Assembly: GCA_947561585.1 (NCBI GenBank)
Contig: CANNZV010001469.1
Coordinates: 44,808-108,807 of the forward strand
Direction of reading: 5' to 3'
DNA length: 64,000 bases
From: Caprella mutica
Lineage: Eukaryota; Arthropoda; Malacostraca; Amphipoda; Caprellidae
Each line of letters starts with the position of its first letter. Positions within the stretch are counted from its first letter, which is position 1. The position numbers were made by a program, and so were the translations under genes. This document shows, one piece after another, positions 12,960 through 27,100 of the stretch. A model generated the notes under the pieces. The model had not been told where the DNA came from, did not search any database, and worked only from the letters and a program-made list of their open reading frames with translations.

Positions 12960-13639
12960 TAGAGCAAGAAATCCGTAGACTAATTTATAAAGATATCTCA
13001 ATTTCACCGGGATAACCAAATCATTGTTTCAAATAAACCAAATGGATTCAATGCACGCAGTAGTGCTGTAAATCTTCGTTTGGGATTTAATTCAATCTAA
13101 ATTGAATTTCAGATACTTTACTATAGTGAATTTGCTACCATTACAATATTAGATCACTGAACTTTACCTCATGCAATGGTCTAAGTTTGAAACTGCAATG
13201 TCTCCATCTTTTAGAGAGTACAATAAACTAAAAACTTTCTCGTCAAACTGCAGAAACACGGAATACAAAAATTACAATAACCCAAAAACAAGTTAGTAAA
13301 AATGTCTTCCTAAATGACACAAGTTTCTGCTCTTAATCACCCAAAGTTCGTTATGAACTTGCCAATTTATCATAGGAAATAAATGTGGTCACCTTTTAAA
13401 ACACTTTGCTGGAATGATCCTCTCCATCAAAAGTTATGGTAACTGATATAGGAGATCCTTTGTTTCTCGCACAGAAAACAAGCCTTCCTTATCAATTCTC
13501 CTGGAACTTTTCGTACATTTTCCTGGTAATGATTTCGTCAGTTCAACACCTCATCTAGCATTGATATTAGGTAAGTAGCCTCATATGCTGAAAAAAATTC
13601 AATGTACTATCAAAGAAAAGAGGTTTCGTTTGATGGTAA

Positions 13640-13795
13640 TTTCACAAATCACAGTTTTCTGTTTTTCTATTATTTTCCAATTCATAATTTATCGTCTTGT
13701 ACTCTAGTCAATTTAAAAATATTTACAAGCATTACAATTAGTAGAGTTTATTTTTGGAAATGTGAAATTAGTAAAGTGTAAAACAATTATTAAAG
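13640..13795 (+). repeat. Dispersed ~150 bp repeat, copy 1
   Basis: It shares TACAAGCATTACAATTAGTA and flanking blocks with copies at 19293-19445 and 52600-52760, and with the inverted copy at 54370-54500. No ends or target duplication could be fixed. Confidence 0.6.
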
Positions 13796-14607
13796 ACACA
13801 ATTTTCTTTGCCTAACTCTAAAGTCTAAATATATAAATAAAAATAATGTCAAAGCAAGAAATTACATCTTCAAAGTCAGTAAATAGGCAAATTTATTATC
13901 CTGTTTTGTGAATCAGAATCAATTTATGAATGTTGAAAAACTGTGATAGATTTATATGCTATATTATTAACCCAAAACATTGAATATTCTTAAAATAAGT
14001 TTATTCTTGTATAAATCTTATAAATGGAAATAAATCCAGTTTAATAATAGTTTTATAAATTGCTTAGATAACATAGTAGGTACTTTAAAATCTGATCCAA
14101 ATAACTATTCTCTTATTCAAATAATTTATATAAATACTCATGTTTACCAACTCCAATATATTAAGCAGAAAGTCCTCGTATTTTCCTACTCATTTCTAGT
14201 TAACATAAATATAGTCTCAACATTTCTATTATAATCTTAATAATGTTTTATTTACCGAAATGCCATACAAACCGATTAATGGTATTTGGTCAATTATATT
14301 TAATTCATCCTATATCCATTAACTGCAGAAATAAACCAGTTTGAATGAATAGAAGAATTAATTGTTTTTTTTTTCGGGAGAACAAAATTATATAAAAAAT
14401 ATTAATAATTTGTAACTCTAACAATCGTTTGCAAACAGTAAATTCATGGATGGGTGATGAATTAATTTATACACGGGGCACGGTCCTTAATCTCGAATTA
14501 ATTGAGAAACTGACATGCTTCATATATCGCCTAGACAGTGAATCACAATCTGACAGCCGAACTTTCGATCAATGTTCATTAGCCTTTCTGATGGGGATAT
14601 GCAAATA

Positions 14608-15790
14608 GCTTTTTTAGATGGTGCTACAATATGCAGTAGCTTTTTTAGATGGTGCTACAATATGCAGTAGCTTTTTTGGATGGTGTTACAATATGCAGTA
14701 GCTTTGTTGGATAGTGTTACAATATGCAGTAGCTTTTTAGATGGTGCTACAATATGCAGTAGCTTTTTTGGATAGAGTTACAATATGCAGTAGCTTTGTT
14801 GGATGGTGTTACAATATGTAGTAGCTTTTTTAGATGGTGTTACAATATGCAGTAGCTTTTTTAGATGGTGTTACAATATGCAGTAGCTTTTTTAGATGGT
14901 GTTACAATATGCAGTAGCTTTTTTAGATGGTGTTACAATATGCAGTAGCTTTTTGGATGGTGTTACAATATGCAGTAGCTTTTTTAGATGGTGTTACAAT
15001 ATGCAGTAGCTTTTTAGATGGTGCTACAATATGCAGTAGCTTTTTAGATGGTGTTACAATATGCAGTAGCTTTTTAGATGGTGTTACAATATGCAGTAGC
15101 TTTTTAGATGGTGTTACAATATGCAGTAGCTTTTTAGATGGTGTTACAATATGCAGTAGCTTTTTTGGATGATGTTACAATATGCAGTAGCTTTTTAGAT
15201 GGTGTTACAATATGCAGTAGCTTTTTAGATGGTGTTACAATATGCAGTAGCTTTTTAGATGGTGTTACAATATGCAGTAGCTTTTTAGATGGTGTTACAA
15301 TATGCAGTAGCTTTTTAGATGGTGTTACAATATGCAGTAGCTTTGTTGGATGATGTTACAATATGCAGTAGCTTTTTAGATGATGTTACAATATGCAGTA
15401 GCTTTTTAGATGGTGCTACAATATGCAGTAGCTTTTTAGATGGTGCTACAATATGCAGTAGCTTTTTTGGATAGTGTTACAATATGCAGTAGCTTTTTAG
15501 ATGGTGTTACAATATGCAGTAGCTTTTTAGATGGTGCTACAATATGCAGTAGCTTTTTAGATGGTGTTACAATATGCAGTAGCTTTGTTGGATGATGTTA
15601 CAATATGCAGTAGCTTTTTAGATGGTGTTACAATATGCAGTAGCTTTTTAGATGATGTTACAATATGCAGTAGCTTTTTTGGATAGTGTTACAATATGCA
15701 GTAGCTTTTTAGATGGTGTTACAATATGCAGTAGCTTTTTAGATGGTGTTACAATATGCAGTAGCTTTTTAGATGGTGTTACAATATGCA
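14608..15790. repeat. Large minisatellite, ~30 bp unit, about 39 copies
   Basis: The consensus is GCAGTAGCTTTTTAGATGGT followed by GTTACAATAT, 30-33 bp depending on the length of the T run. The middle of the array (about 15000-15340) is nearly perfect, while the edges carry variants (GTTGGAT, GATAG, TATGTAG). Because 30 is divisible by three, the array produces artefactual repeat ORFs. Confidence 0.95.
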
Positions 15791-16460
15791 CCATACTCTT
15801 AAAACTGTAATACGCTCAGATAAAAGGGGAATACAGCAGTATTTAGACATAGACAGTAGCAGTATTCTGGAAGTGGGAGCTAACAGGGGTCATGATAAGT
15901 GAATTGGAAATTACTGAATGTAAGATTGGGTCATTAAACTACCCCTACTCTTCCCTACGATATTTTCCTATATCATGAATAATCATAAATCTTACCATAC
16001 TCTTGGCTATAATAATTTTGTTTATCATACTTATGGTCATCATGACTTTGTTTATCGTAGTTATGGTTATCATATTTTAGTTATAGTACATTTGGTTATC
16101 ATCTCAATCCGCCTCATGTTTCCGATTCATATTTCTATTTATAATCAAAATGCTTTACATTTATACAGTTAAAATTTCCATAGAATTTATTTACTTCAAC
16201 CAATCAAAACCACTAAAAAACGTCATAATAGTTCGTATACGGAAGTAACTTGTACTATAGTAGAGAATAGGTTTTTGTTTCTATTTGTTTGTGTATCTTT
16301 TGATGTAACTTCCGTGTACATCTTTTTGTTAGGTGTGCTATAATTATAATGATATTTTATATACATGGGACACTGAGGTTATATATCAAAGTATTTAGTT
16401 ACACATCTGAGTGAGAAAGACCTGAACGTTGAGAAAAAACATATTCCAAAAATAAATTCG
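15791..16460. other. Non-coding stretch after the minisatellite
   Basis: Short TATGGTTATCAT-like repeats lie at about 15990-16110. Nothing else is supportable. Confidence 0.5.
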
Positions 16461-16567
16461 GTTAACTCCTCTATAATAATGTCCTGCATTGTTAATGTAG
16501 AGTCTTGGGTAAGGAAGTAGCCTGTATAGTGATCAAATTTATAATTATCTAACATTATAGAGGAGTG
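16461..16567. mobile_element. TA-type MITE, partial or internally deleted copy
   Basis: AACTCCTCTATAATAATGTCC at the left and ATTATAGAGGAGT at the right are inverted. AAGGAAGTAGCCTGTATAGT matches the family interior. Confidence 0.65.
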
Positions 16568-17091
16568 AATAAAAGTTAAAGTTCTACTTAGAACTCCTAT
16601 CTCTTTAACAATTATGAACAATAAATGTACTTTATTAAGATAATTATTTAAATCGCTCTATAGTAATTAACTATCTAGTGTATTATAACTTTTTCAATTG
16701 GGAAGGTGTGGAATTTTACTAGCGGAATAACAGTGAGGTTAATAATACTTTTTTATTTTCTTCTTAAATTTTTGATTCATTTATTTGCTTCAATGGCCTA
16801 TATATTACAGAAATATTATAAACATATTCATTTTCATCATGTTCAATCTAATTGAGGACACAACGGGTAAAAAGAAACACATCATCTTAATTGAGTAATT
16901 TAATGATTACTATAACAATATGGTCAATTGGTCATGTTTATAAAACTTTGTTAGTAAGAGATTATGAGGTTACTCTTACATAGTCCGATTAAATAAATAA
17001 TAATCTGCTGAAATAATTTCCCATACTGTGGAGAGGAAATACAATGCAATTATTGTGCAATTGAGTAGCAATAATATATTATGATATTATT

Positions 17092-17305
17092 GCTATAACT
17101 CCTCTATAAAGATATCCTGTATAGTGATTGTATAGTCCTGAATAATGAAGTAGCCTCTATAGTGAACAAAATATCTTAATTGCCCTAAAATGGCAATCAG
17201 TTTTCAAAAACTTGCCAATCAAGGCAAACTAAAGAAAATTTCTTGACTATAGAGGCTACTTCCTTACTCACGACACTACATAATTTCATTATGGAAGAGT
17301 TGTAC
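17092..17305. mobile_element. TA-type MITE, diverged near-complete copy
   Basis: ATAACTCCTCTATAAAG opens it. The arms AAGTAGCCTCTATAGTGAAC and GACTATAGAGGCTACTTCC are inverted. It ends near GAAGAGTTGTAC. Confidence 0.75.
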
Positions 17306-18020
17306 CATATTAAATAATTAATCTTACTCAATGACGTATGTTTATGCTAGAATAAATTTATTATTTCAATTTCGTAGAAAGGCAGCTGACAATGTAAACA
17401 AAACGATTGCAGCGCCATTGCTGACGATGTGGTGAATCTCTCAATTAAATAATTTGAATAATTTTTATCTCTTGATTTTTCATTATATTCAAAGTGAATG
17501 AGTTCCCAAAAGTATGTAACTTGTACTAACAATGTTTATTTTGCAAAAGTGTCGATATCACTGCCCCACTAAGCACCCACTAGAATTATTAGGCACGTCC
17601 TTCCCTTCAACATCAAACATAATAACTATATCACCTGATAAGTAGGTGATAATACAGCAATGGCAGACCCTAATTACTCAGGAACACCAAGTATGACCAC
17701 TATTATTGAGTAGGTGTTTAGAGAAAGAAGAAATATATTTATAAAGTTCCAAAGAAATTTTTGAAATGTTGAAGATATTTTTTAAAAGTTACTAAAAATA
17801 TTTTTTTTTATTAAAATTATTTTTTAGCCCATTTTTGAAATTTGAAATATTTAAGGAAATGTTTTGAATTTTGAAAAATTAGTTTGAAAAAATAGAGAGA
17901 AAAATACCAACTAAAGGGTATGGAAAAGCTATTTTAGATTATTATACTATCCCCTTTAATTTTCAGCTGGCAAGAATGGCTGTGAATAAATCAACTAATG
18001 TGAACCTATTTTCTTTTCAG

Positions 18021-18153
18021 CCCCAATTCTAAATGTGACAGCAGTGATGGAGAACAGAGCGTTACTACCCTGTGACATGACCACGGCTAGAGATGACGAC
18101 AAACCGGTCCTTGTGATGTTCTACAAAAACGATTCCGGTACTCCTATATACAC
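18021..18153 (+). CDS. Sidestep-like exon a: first half of Ig1
   Basis: The exon follows a pyrimidine-rich acceptor ending TTTTCAG and stops before GTGAGT. It reads PILNVTAVMENRALLPCDMT and on to GTPIYT. The Cys of LPCD is the first disulfide Cys of Ig1. An NxT glycosylation site lies in the first strand. It enters in phase 1 and leaves in phase 2. This is the most 5' exon I can support. Confidence 0.88.
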
Positions 18154-21100
18154 GTGAGTAACATTTTCTTTATATTTATCTTTTTTTAGATAATGTTTAC
18201 AATCACTTTATGAATACTATAATGTGAGTTACATTTAAATAAATTGAATTAATTTAGGTTTTTTTCTATTTTATTAACTTTAACACTTTAAAATTTTATA
18301 TAGAAAAAAACAACAGTTGAATTGAGAATTTGAGAACTACTATACTTCATATATTGGTCAATAATAATTGTTTGTATTTTTTATAAGGGAATGATATAAT
18401 CACCATGATTATAAATTGTATTGGAAGCTTATTGTCAACAACAGCATATACACTTTTAGACATATTTTCCAAATAGGATTAGGATTGACGAATTCTAAGG
18501 CAGCTTTGCCCTGACCAATCGTGTTGACGTGCTTTCAAAAACAATATAACGTAGTCATAGGACGATCTATTCCTTAATCATAACATCGTCTTCTAATCAT
18601 GAGTATGAACGCGCTTCTGTCTGTCTGTCCGTCACACTACCCAAAAATATAAAATTACTCCGATGTAAAATCGAGAAATGTTTTAAATAACTAAATAATA
18701 TCGGTTGAAAATACTAGAGTGAAAGCGAAGCCAAAGATGTTAAAAATTACTTAAATTGAACTACCATCAGTGTCCATAAAAATAATATTGTGAAAATACA
18801 GTTATTTTTACGGCACGCATACGATGGAATTATTAATAACTGTTTAATAGTAATTCATACGGGGATTAAAAAAGAAAACACTATTGAATTGAATCAAGTT
18901 GATAAACAAGATTAGAAAACTAAAGTAATGGATAAATACTATAGTATTTAAAGCATATATTACACAATATTGAATACTATTGATATCCAAATAGTAGTCA
19001 GTTATATTTCTATAGCAGTGAACTATTTGTTTATTCTTTGACAGGCTTAACAATAAATCACCCGTACCTGCATGTACAACAACAATGATATTTGACAGGC
19101 AGTGACACGATTGCCTCGTAATACGAGTTGCTGGCAACATTTAACCTCACTATTGCATGTAACATGTACCAATTGATAAATTGAACATACATCTAGAGAA
19201 TGTTTGTTATATAGCAAGCTGTTAAAAGAAGGAAATATGAAGGTAATTGCAAGATTGAATCCATCAGAGGATGATGCCTTTTTTTATAAATCACAGTTTT
19301 CTAATTACCTAATAATTTCTCTCAATTCTTATAATTTTATCATCGTGTACCCAGACCAATTTTAAAATATCTACAAACATTACAATTTTTACAGCTTATC
19401 TTTGGAAATTTACTTCTAGTAAACTATGTGAATACTATGAAAAATCCACTATTCTTTGATTGATTGAAATAAATTTCTATTTTACATTAACTCATTCTTT
19501 CAATTTTTTTTTTCAAAGCTGTTGGGCAGAAGTATACCCTCAAAGTTCCCCATTCAACACAGTCTGTATTTTAAGCAAAGCACTTCCATTCTCTCTCTAA
19601 AATATAACTCTGATATTTTCTCAAGGCAGCTATAATAAGAAGACTGCATATTTAAACGAAAACCATTCTGGGAGATCAGCAAGCTGAGTAAATCATGACT
19701 GATGTGACGTGGAAAATTTATTATATGCACAAAACGGAAAAAATAAATCCTTGCTGAGAAAGCCAGAATGAAGACGAGCTTAGATGATGAAGGGAAGGCC
19801 TCTGATTTATGTACGGGGGTTCAGCTTTTCACAACGGGAAATGTGGGACTTAAACTTACTAATTGAGCAATATTCACAATCCATTAAATCGATGAATATA
19901 AATAAAAATTTATAATAGGTATGTTTCGGCTTGACTTTTGATATATTTTCCATGTAACGTGTCCTTGAATTGTCATCAAAAGGTATTCTTCAATGGTAAA
20001 TGTTAGAAATTTCTAATAGAAATCTCACATTGTCAAATTTTAATATTCCCACAGAAAAATATCATTTTCAATAAGTTATGATTCTAGATTTTGATATATT
20101 TCTATTTTTTGTCGAAAAGTAGTCAGGAACATTAGATAACCTTGAGTTATTAGAAAATATTTCTTTTCTCAATTTAGGTCTATTATAACATTTCATAAAA
20201 TAATCCACCAGAAATATTCTTATGTATAATAATTATATTGAATACCTGTTGCAGAAATTAAAAGTTATTTTTACTTAAAACTCACCTAATTTCAAAGATA
20301 TTGTAGGGATTTATGAACATGAGGATTAAAATTACCATCAAATTTATAATGATACGTTAAAAGGGAATGTAAGTTTGTGAAGAAGCTAGGTAGCTTTCAT
20401 ATTGCTGACTAATCAAAAAGTCGTCAGTGTAGATAAATAAGGGGATATTGTGATTGATAGCAGCCTTGCTGATGTATGCCCGAACTTTCTACTTACGCAA
20501 GTTAAGTTTCGGAGGATTTCTGGATGAAATATGGTAAAGAAAAATTAGGCGATTTTGTATTCATCTATAGCTGCTGCAGCTATCACCCTGTACAAGTTGT
20601 ATTTGAATGTAAACAATATCGATAAGCAGTATTTTGAAAGGATTAATTTAAATTTGAATGAATATAAACCAAATTCATTTTACTGACAATCTGAATTACA
20701 AAAAGAAAGATATATCTAATTTATAATGTGAATGTTGAGATAGAATTCTTGAGCTGCATTTTGTTATCTGAATCATTGATTCCACATGTCTTCATTTGGT
20801 AGCTATAGACTGCGTCACCCGCCAGTCCTGTATCCATCATTCTTATAGCCAACCAAGTCACGTTTTCCCCGTCAAGAGCACCAAACAAGTCCTCAATAGG
20901 AATGATTGGTTTAGGACAAAGTTAGGACAGTGCAGACAAAGAATCTATTCCAAACATTTTGGATGAGATGGTGCGTGCCCCACACAGTTTTACATTGGGG
21001 CTAAATTGAGTTACTGCATTTCCCCAACTGGAATAACTTTTAGAATTGTGTGACTCCGTTCTGTATAGTATGTCGTCAAATTGTACTTTCATCGGGAAGA

Positions 21101-24100
21101 GTATTTAATATCAAATTTCCAGCAATTAAATTCTTTTGCCTTTCGTCGTTTCAGAGTCGATATGAGGGAAGGTCGAAGGAGCGAGGCGAAACACGTTCCG
21201 ATTTCTTCGCTCAACGAGAGGGCTACTTTCGACCTCAAGAGAAATAAATCGGGACTCAAATTCAAGACCATTTGGAGCACTGACGAAGGACTCTACAGAT
21301 GCAGAGTGGACTTCAAAGGCTCTCCTACGAAAAATTCATGGATTCATTTGAGAGTTATTGGTAAGTCTTTGGCAAATACCATCATTGCTCCCACTACAAA
21401 TATATAAAACCTTCAATTGAGCTGTCTGATTACTCTATATAATAATTCAAATTAATATACACACATATCCAATTACACTATGAATTAGTTTACGCACATC
21501 AAATTGAATTCAATTGCGAAACTGTTTGAAGTGAGAATAATTGTTTCAGAATGGAAGTGTAATGAAAACCACATAATACGTCCTTCTGAACTCAGGTCGT
21601 ACTTATTATTGCATCAGATTAATAATCATATAGCATTATTAAAGGGATATAGTTTCATTTGAAATAGTTTAATATATCTCATTGACATAAAATGAATTGA
21701 GATTTTAGGAAAAATGAATATGATAGTTTCGACCAAATTCCCGAATTTTAAACTTTTGCGAAGAAAAAAAGATTGTTTATTTTTGTTCATGTATTTTCAC
21801 AAATGTATTAGTAAATTTTATTAAAATTTAAACTTTAACAGGCATTTAAATTCTTAGTTTTAAATTCTTTGATAATTCAGGCCTGTGTGAAAATAATATA
21901 CGTATTTTTAATTAAAAATTGACAAATTTTCAACAATTGTTTTTCATCTAGTAACTAATTTTAACCGTGTAATTGCAACGCCTGTATTCATATATCTGCT
22001 TTAAAACGTATCACACTAACCAGTACTAAAAAGTATTAGAAATAAATATTTTTGTCTATTATTGTCGTATAATAATTCATCAAACATTGCCGTCTGTTTT
22101 TTTAATGACAATTAATTTAATAATATTTTTAATTTATATTAAATTCTATCGAATTTACGTCATAATTTACGTAGTTAGAAGATATTTTTATCACTGATTG
22201 TAGTAGGTGACCGAAATCCTATGATTGACGACTAGTATTTCCCCGACTGAATTCCTATCGAAGAAAGGTCACCCGTTCGACACCTCAACTTAGCTTAGCT
22301 GCTAATGTATGTAAGTTTGGACACTGCTGCTCACTTTATGCTAGAATAACATGCTCCAAGAGGTACTCCATGATCAAGTGCAGTTAATTTCAACAGTTTG
22401 TCACAAAGTTAGGATGATTTATCGATAAAGTTAGTCAATCTCACGAAGCCTCCCAATTAATGAGCCGCTACGGCCTGATATAGACTGATGAATAGATATT
22501 AAATCGAACACCTTACGTACTCGAGAAGAAAAAAACACATTTTCCTCTACGGGGGACATGATGCAATATCTAGATTTAACAAAGATTTATTGGAATCAAA
22601 AATGAATCCTAGATTTCTAAATAGAAAATATACTTACCAAATTAGGGTAAGTTAGATAAGTGAACGACGAATAAATCACATTTCATCTAAAGAAGACAGT
22701 TGCAATCTACTGATTCAATAATGAATCATTGTACATTTTTTGGTAGTTAAAAAAATCATACATTTCAAAATAAAAAATAACCTAATAAATAACTAAGTTA
22801 GAGTTTCAATCAAACTTCTCGAAATTATGAAAATAAGTTTGAATTCAGCTCTGTTTTGAATACTTTTTAATTGGTAAGATTCTATGTACTTTGTACAGCT
22901 TTCTAAAATTGATCTTAAATTCCAAGTTGAAATATCATGAATGAAATAAAGGTGACATAAACCAAAAATTCAAAACATGTTTTGAAACATGGAACTGATA
23001 GAGAAATATTCATAGAGGCCATCATATTCTATTTGTTACATATATTAGAACATATACCACGTTATATAACATAGAGTTGTTATTTTATTACGTTCAGAAA
23101 GTATACATCTTTTTTCAATTAATTGATGTAGATATAAACAATATAACCAATAAAGTAATAAATTTATTAACGTTCCCGTATAAATAAATACATCTTTTCC
23201 CACTTAAATCGAAATGCTTATTTCGATTTTCCATGTGCCACGTAAGATAATATGTGAATATAAATTATAGGTTTGGAGACTCAGAAATGCATTTATTTTT
23301 CCTTTCAAATTTAAAATGTATAAAAAACACTTTCTAAATATAACATTGAATAATGTTGCATTATTTTGTGATTATATATTTATATGATGTTGAAAAAAGT
23401 ATATTTGAAATATTGTTTTCTTTAAGAAATATCAAACAATAAGAAAATCTAACTATATAAACTAATTTTGTTGGAATAATTTATTCAAAATTACTTTTTT
23501 AAAATAAAATACATAATGTTCATAATTAATATTCATAAAATATAGATTGATTTTTTTAATCACTTCTATTGATCCGAGCCCTGTTGATATAATTGATTGA
23601 AATTTAATTTTCATATATTTCTCAATGCTATAAAAAATAGAACCCAAATATTCGAGTATGGTCCTAATATTAAATAGTAACCCAAATAACCCAAAAATAG
23701 GAAGGAGTAAATATAAAATAATAACCCAAATAACCCAAAGATAGGAAGGAGTAAAGATTAAATAATGACCCAAATAACCCAAAAATAGGAAGGAGTAAAT
23801 ATTAAATAGTAACCCAAATAACCCAAAAATAGGAAGGAGTAAATATAAAATAATAACCCAAATAACCCAAAGATAGGAAGGAGTAAATATTAAATAATGA
23901 CCCAAATAACCCAAAAATAGGAAGGAGTAAATATTAAATAGTAACCCAAATAACCCAAAGATAGGAAGGAGTAAATATTAAATAATGACCCAAATAACCC
24001 AAAGATAGGAAGGAGTAAATATTAAATAATGACCCAAATAACCCAAAGATAGGAAGGAGTAAATATAAAATAATAACCCAAATAACCCAAAGATAGGAAG

Positions 24101-27100
24101 GAGTAAATATTAAATAATGACCCAAATAACCCAAAGATAGGAAGGAGTAAATATTAAATAATAACCCAAATAACCCAAAGATAGGAAGGAGTAAATATTA
24201 AATAATAACCCAAATAACCCAAAGATTGGAAGGAGTAAATATTAAATAATAACCCAAATAACCCAAAGATAGGAAGGAGTAAATATTAAATAGTAACCCA
24301 AATAACCCAAGGATAGGAAGGAGTAAATATTAAATAATAACCCAAATAACCCAAAGATAGGAAGGAGTAAATATTAAATAGTAACCCAAATAATCCAAAG
24401 ATAGGAAGGAGTAAATATTAAATAATAACCCAAATAATCCAAAGATAGGAAGGAGTAAATATTAAATAATAACCCAAATAACCCAAAGATAGGAAGGAGT
24501 AAATATTAAATAGTAACCCAAATAATCCAAAGATAGGAAGGAGTGAATATCAAATAATAACCCAAATAATCCAAAGATAGGAAGGAGTAAATATTAAATA
24601 GTAACCCAAATAACCCAAAGATAGGAAGGAGTAAATATTAAATAATAACCCAAATAATCCAAAGATAGGAAGGAGTAAATATTAAATAATAACCCAAATA
24701 ACCCAAAGATAGGAAGGAGAAATAACTGTGCGCCCTAATCTTGTTTATCTTCGATAACGAAGCAGCTTCGATTTCTAATGCCGTTCATGGCTGAACAAAT
24801 CAGAGCAAGAGAAAGGGAGTTATTTGCTCATAGACATACGAAGATCTGCCAGACACAGTCTCATAAAAGAAAGCCCTCTTGCCTAAAATTATAAATATCT
24901 TTAATATTCCATAATGAATATATTATTCATAAACAAAGCACGAGATTTTAGAAACTATAAAATATATTACCTCCATGTCAATTCATGATTTCAGAAACTT
25001 TTAATTTAATATAATTTCTGAATATATAATTTATATATATGTAAAATTGTATATGAAAGAATTATATAAAAAAAAATTGTACATATAAAAGATATATATA
25101 AATTCCATTAAAATATAATTGGTGAGTAAAAAAATATATTTCAATATAATATATTTGGCAGGCAAGTTGAATAAGGACCTATTCAATACTTCAATATTTG
25201 CATATGTATTTAATAAATTCTAACCTAGACTTTTCAACCTCCTTTAATTATTAATTATTCCGCTATTTAAGTATCTATCGAGCGATTTAGACTTCACTCA
25301 TAAACATTGGATATATTTTCACTCTCTTTTACAAACACTGATTTGAAAAAAGTATTCCTGCGGAGGAATTTTTCCCCATAGTGCAATAATCCCTAATAGG
25401 AAGAGTACACCTAGTAATTATTCCTTGACGTTAACTGGCGGTGAGTAAAATGGTGTTTATTCATATTTCAATCTCACGAGAGTCGCCGGGAAGAACTCCT
25501 CTAATACGTATTATGGAACTTGGGAAGAGATGGAAGGCAGCACAGGATAAAGAGGATTGGGATAACTTTTTAATGGCCAGTAATGGAAGATAGTTTCAGC
25601 TGTGATTATGTTTGCAAAATAAGAAGTGCAACTCTGTTCCTATTTTGCAATTCTGAGTACTGTTGCTAATTCATTTTTCTTTCACACTCACAGCATTCTC
25701 AGGGATTTTTATTGTAGATTATTTTCTATCTACATATTTTCATAGTAATTTTTTCCATTTTTTATGAAATAACATTACGTATTTAGTTAAATTTTAGTAA
25801 GTTGGTTTTAATTGCATAAATTGTAAAATGTATTTATATCTCATTCAGAAATAAATGAGAAAGGAGTTTCCTAAAATATAATTTTACATCATCAGTTTTC
25901 GAAATTTTTGAAATAAACTACTGAAAATTAAAAAAAAAAATAGAATAAACCATATTAGAATAATAATTATTTTTAATTGAATTTTTTTTATTTCGATGAT
26001 TCTATTTATTTTATAGGGTCGAAAAACTTGACAATTTTTTTCTTCAAATTTTCGGAAGCCTTCACATGGTTTTCTTCTTCGAGAGTACAAAAAAATTATA
26101 AGCTAGCAACGTACGTATTTTCTGCTCATTCCTAATCTTCTTTACTATCAAAACTTCTCTTACAAAACACAAATTCATTTACCCTTAAATGTATGTTTCA
26201 GTTTTACCTGTACTGACTAATATTCGAATCCTTTTACAGTTCCACCAGCAAGTGTTCGAATTATGGACGAGACAGGCAGCGAGAAGAGCGCTACGATCGG
26301 CCCGTACGTTTTGGGACAGACTCTCACGCTGAAATGTATCGCCGAAGGAGGTGAATAAATAATCCTATTATTTGTCTAGGAATTATTTCCAAAATAATAA
26401 ACGTTGCAGAAAATAATATCTACCGAAAACAAAGTTTGTTTTTGGTTAAAATAATTTTTCATTAGAAGAAATATTTTACCAATGAATTAAAATTTATGTA
26501 AATTTAAACAATTTCAAAATTGCAACCAATTTCAAATGTGCTGAATTCTGTCTATTAAATTCGTATGAAATTTATATTTCGCTTTGTATAACTTTCTTTA
26601 TCATATAAATTATTTTTGTGAAATATTCCATATACGTTCCGATCGCAAAAAAGTTTTCACAAAGCCGATGATCGACGATTAAAATCTTCCAGCTCGTTGA
26701 ATCAGTGTTTAACTGAAAAAAGAAAATATCAGAGTGATGACAAATATAAAACACGGACGTCAGATTACTTTTGATAATTTATATTTCATGATATAATTCG
26801 CTTGAGTGATCACAGTTTGATGTACATTATTTATTAATTCTTCAATGTTCATTTATTTTTTTACTTATTCAGTTGAATAAACGCATTTCCAATTCATTTA
26901 ATAAAGTACAGATAGAGATTTGTGATAAACACAAAATGGGTCGGCACTCTCCTCTATATTTAGCTTCAATACCGGCAAGCAGACAGACGCTATTTACCAT
27001 CTTGCCCTAAAATACTGCAGACATGGCGTAATTAACTCTGTATCGATCTAGAACGGTACATTTTATCACATATTTTGCAGCATGGTGACGGTTTTTTTAT

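Noticed and set aside
14927..15353. Repeat-protein ORFs with a TICSSFLDGV-type ten-residue repeat
   Set aside because: They are translations of the ~30 bp minisatellite. The unit length divisible by three keeps frames open, and there are no flanking exons.
14608..15790. CRISPR-like array
   Set aside because: Repeats are directly contiguous with no unique spacers, and the DNA is eukaryotic.
23462..24134. Hydrophobic repeat ORFs resembling membrane proteins on the minus strand
   Set aside because: They are frames through the 44 bp array, and the hydrophobicity follows from base composition.
23674..24720. Interstitial telomere from TAACCC motifs
   Set aside because: The motif occurs twice in a 44 bp unit and is not a pure hexamer array. 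Insect telomeres are usually TTAGG.
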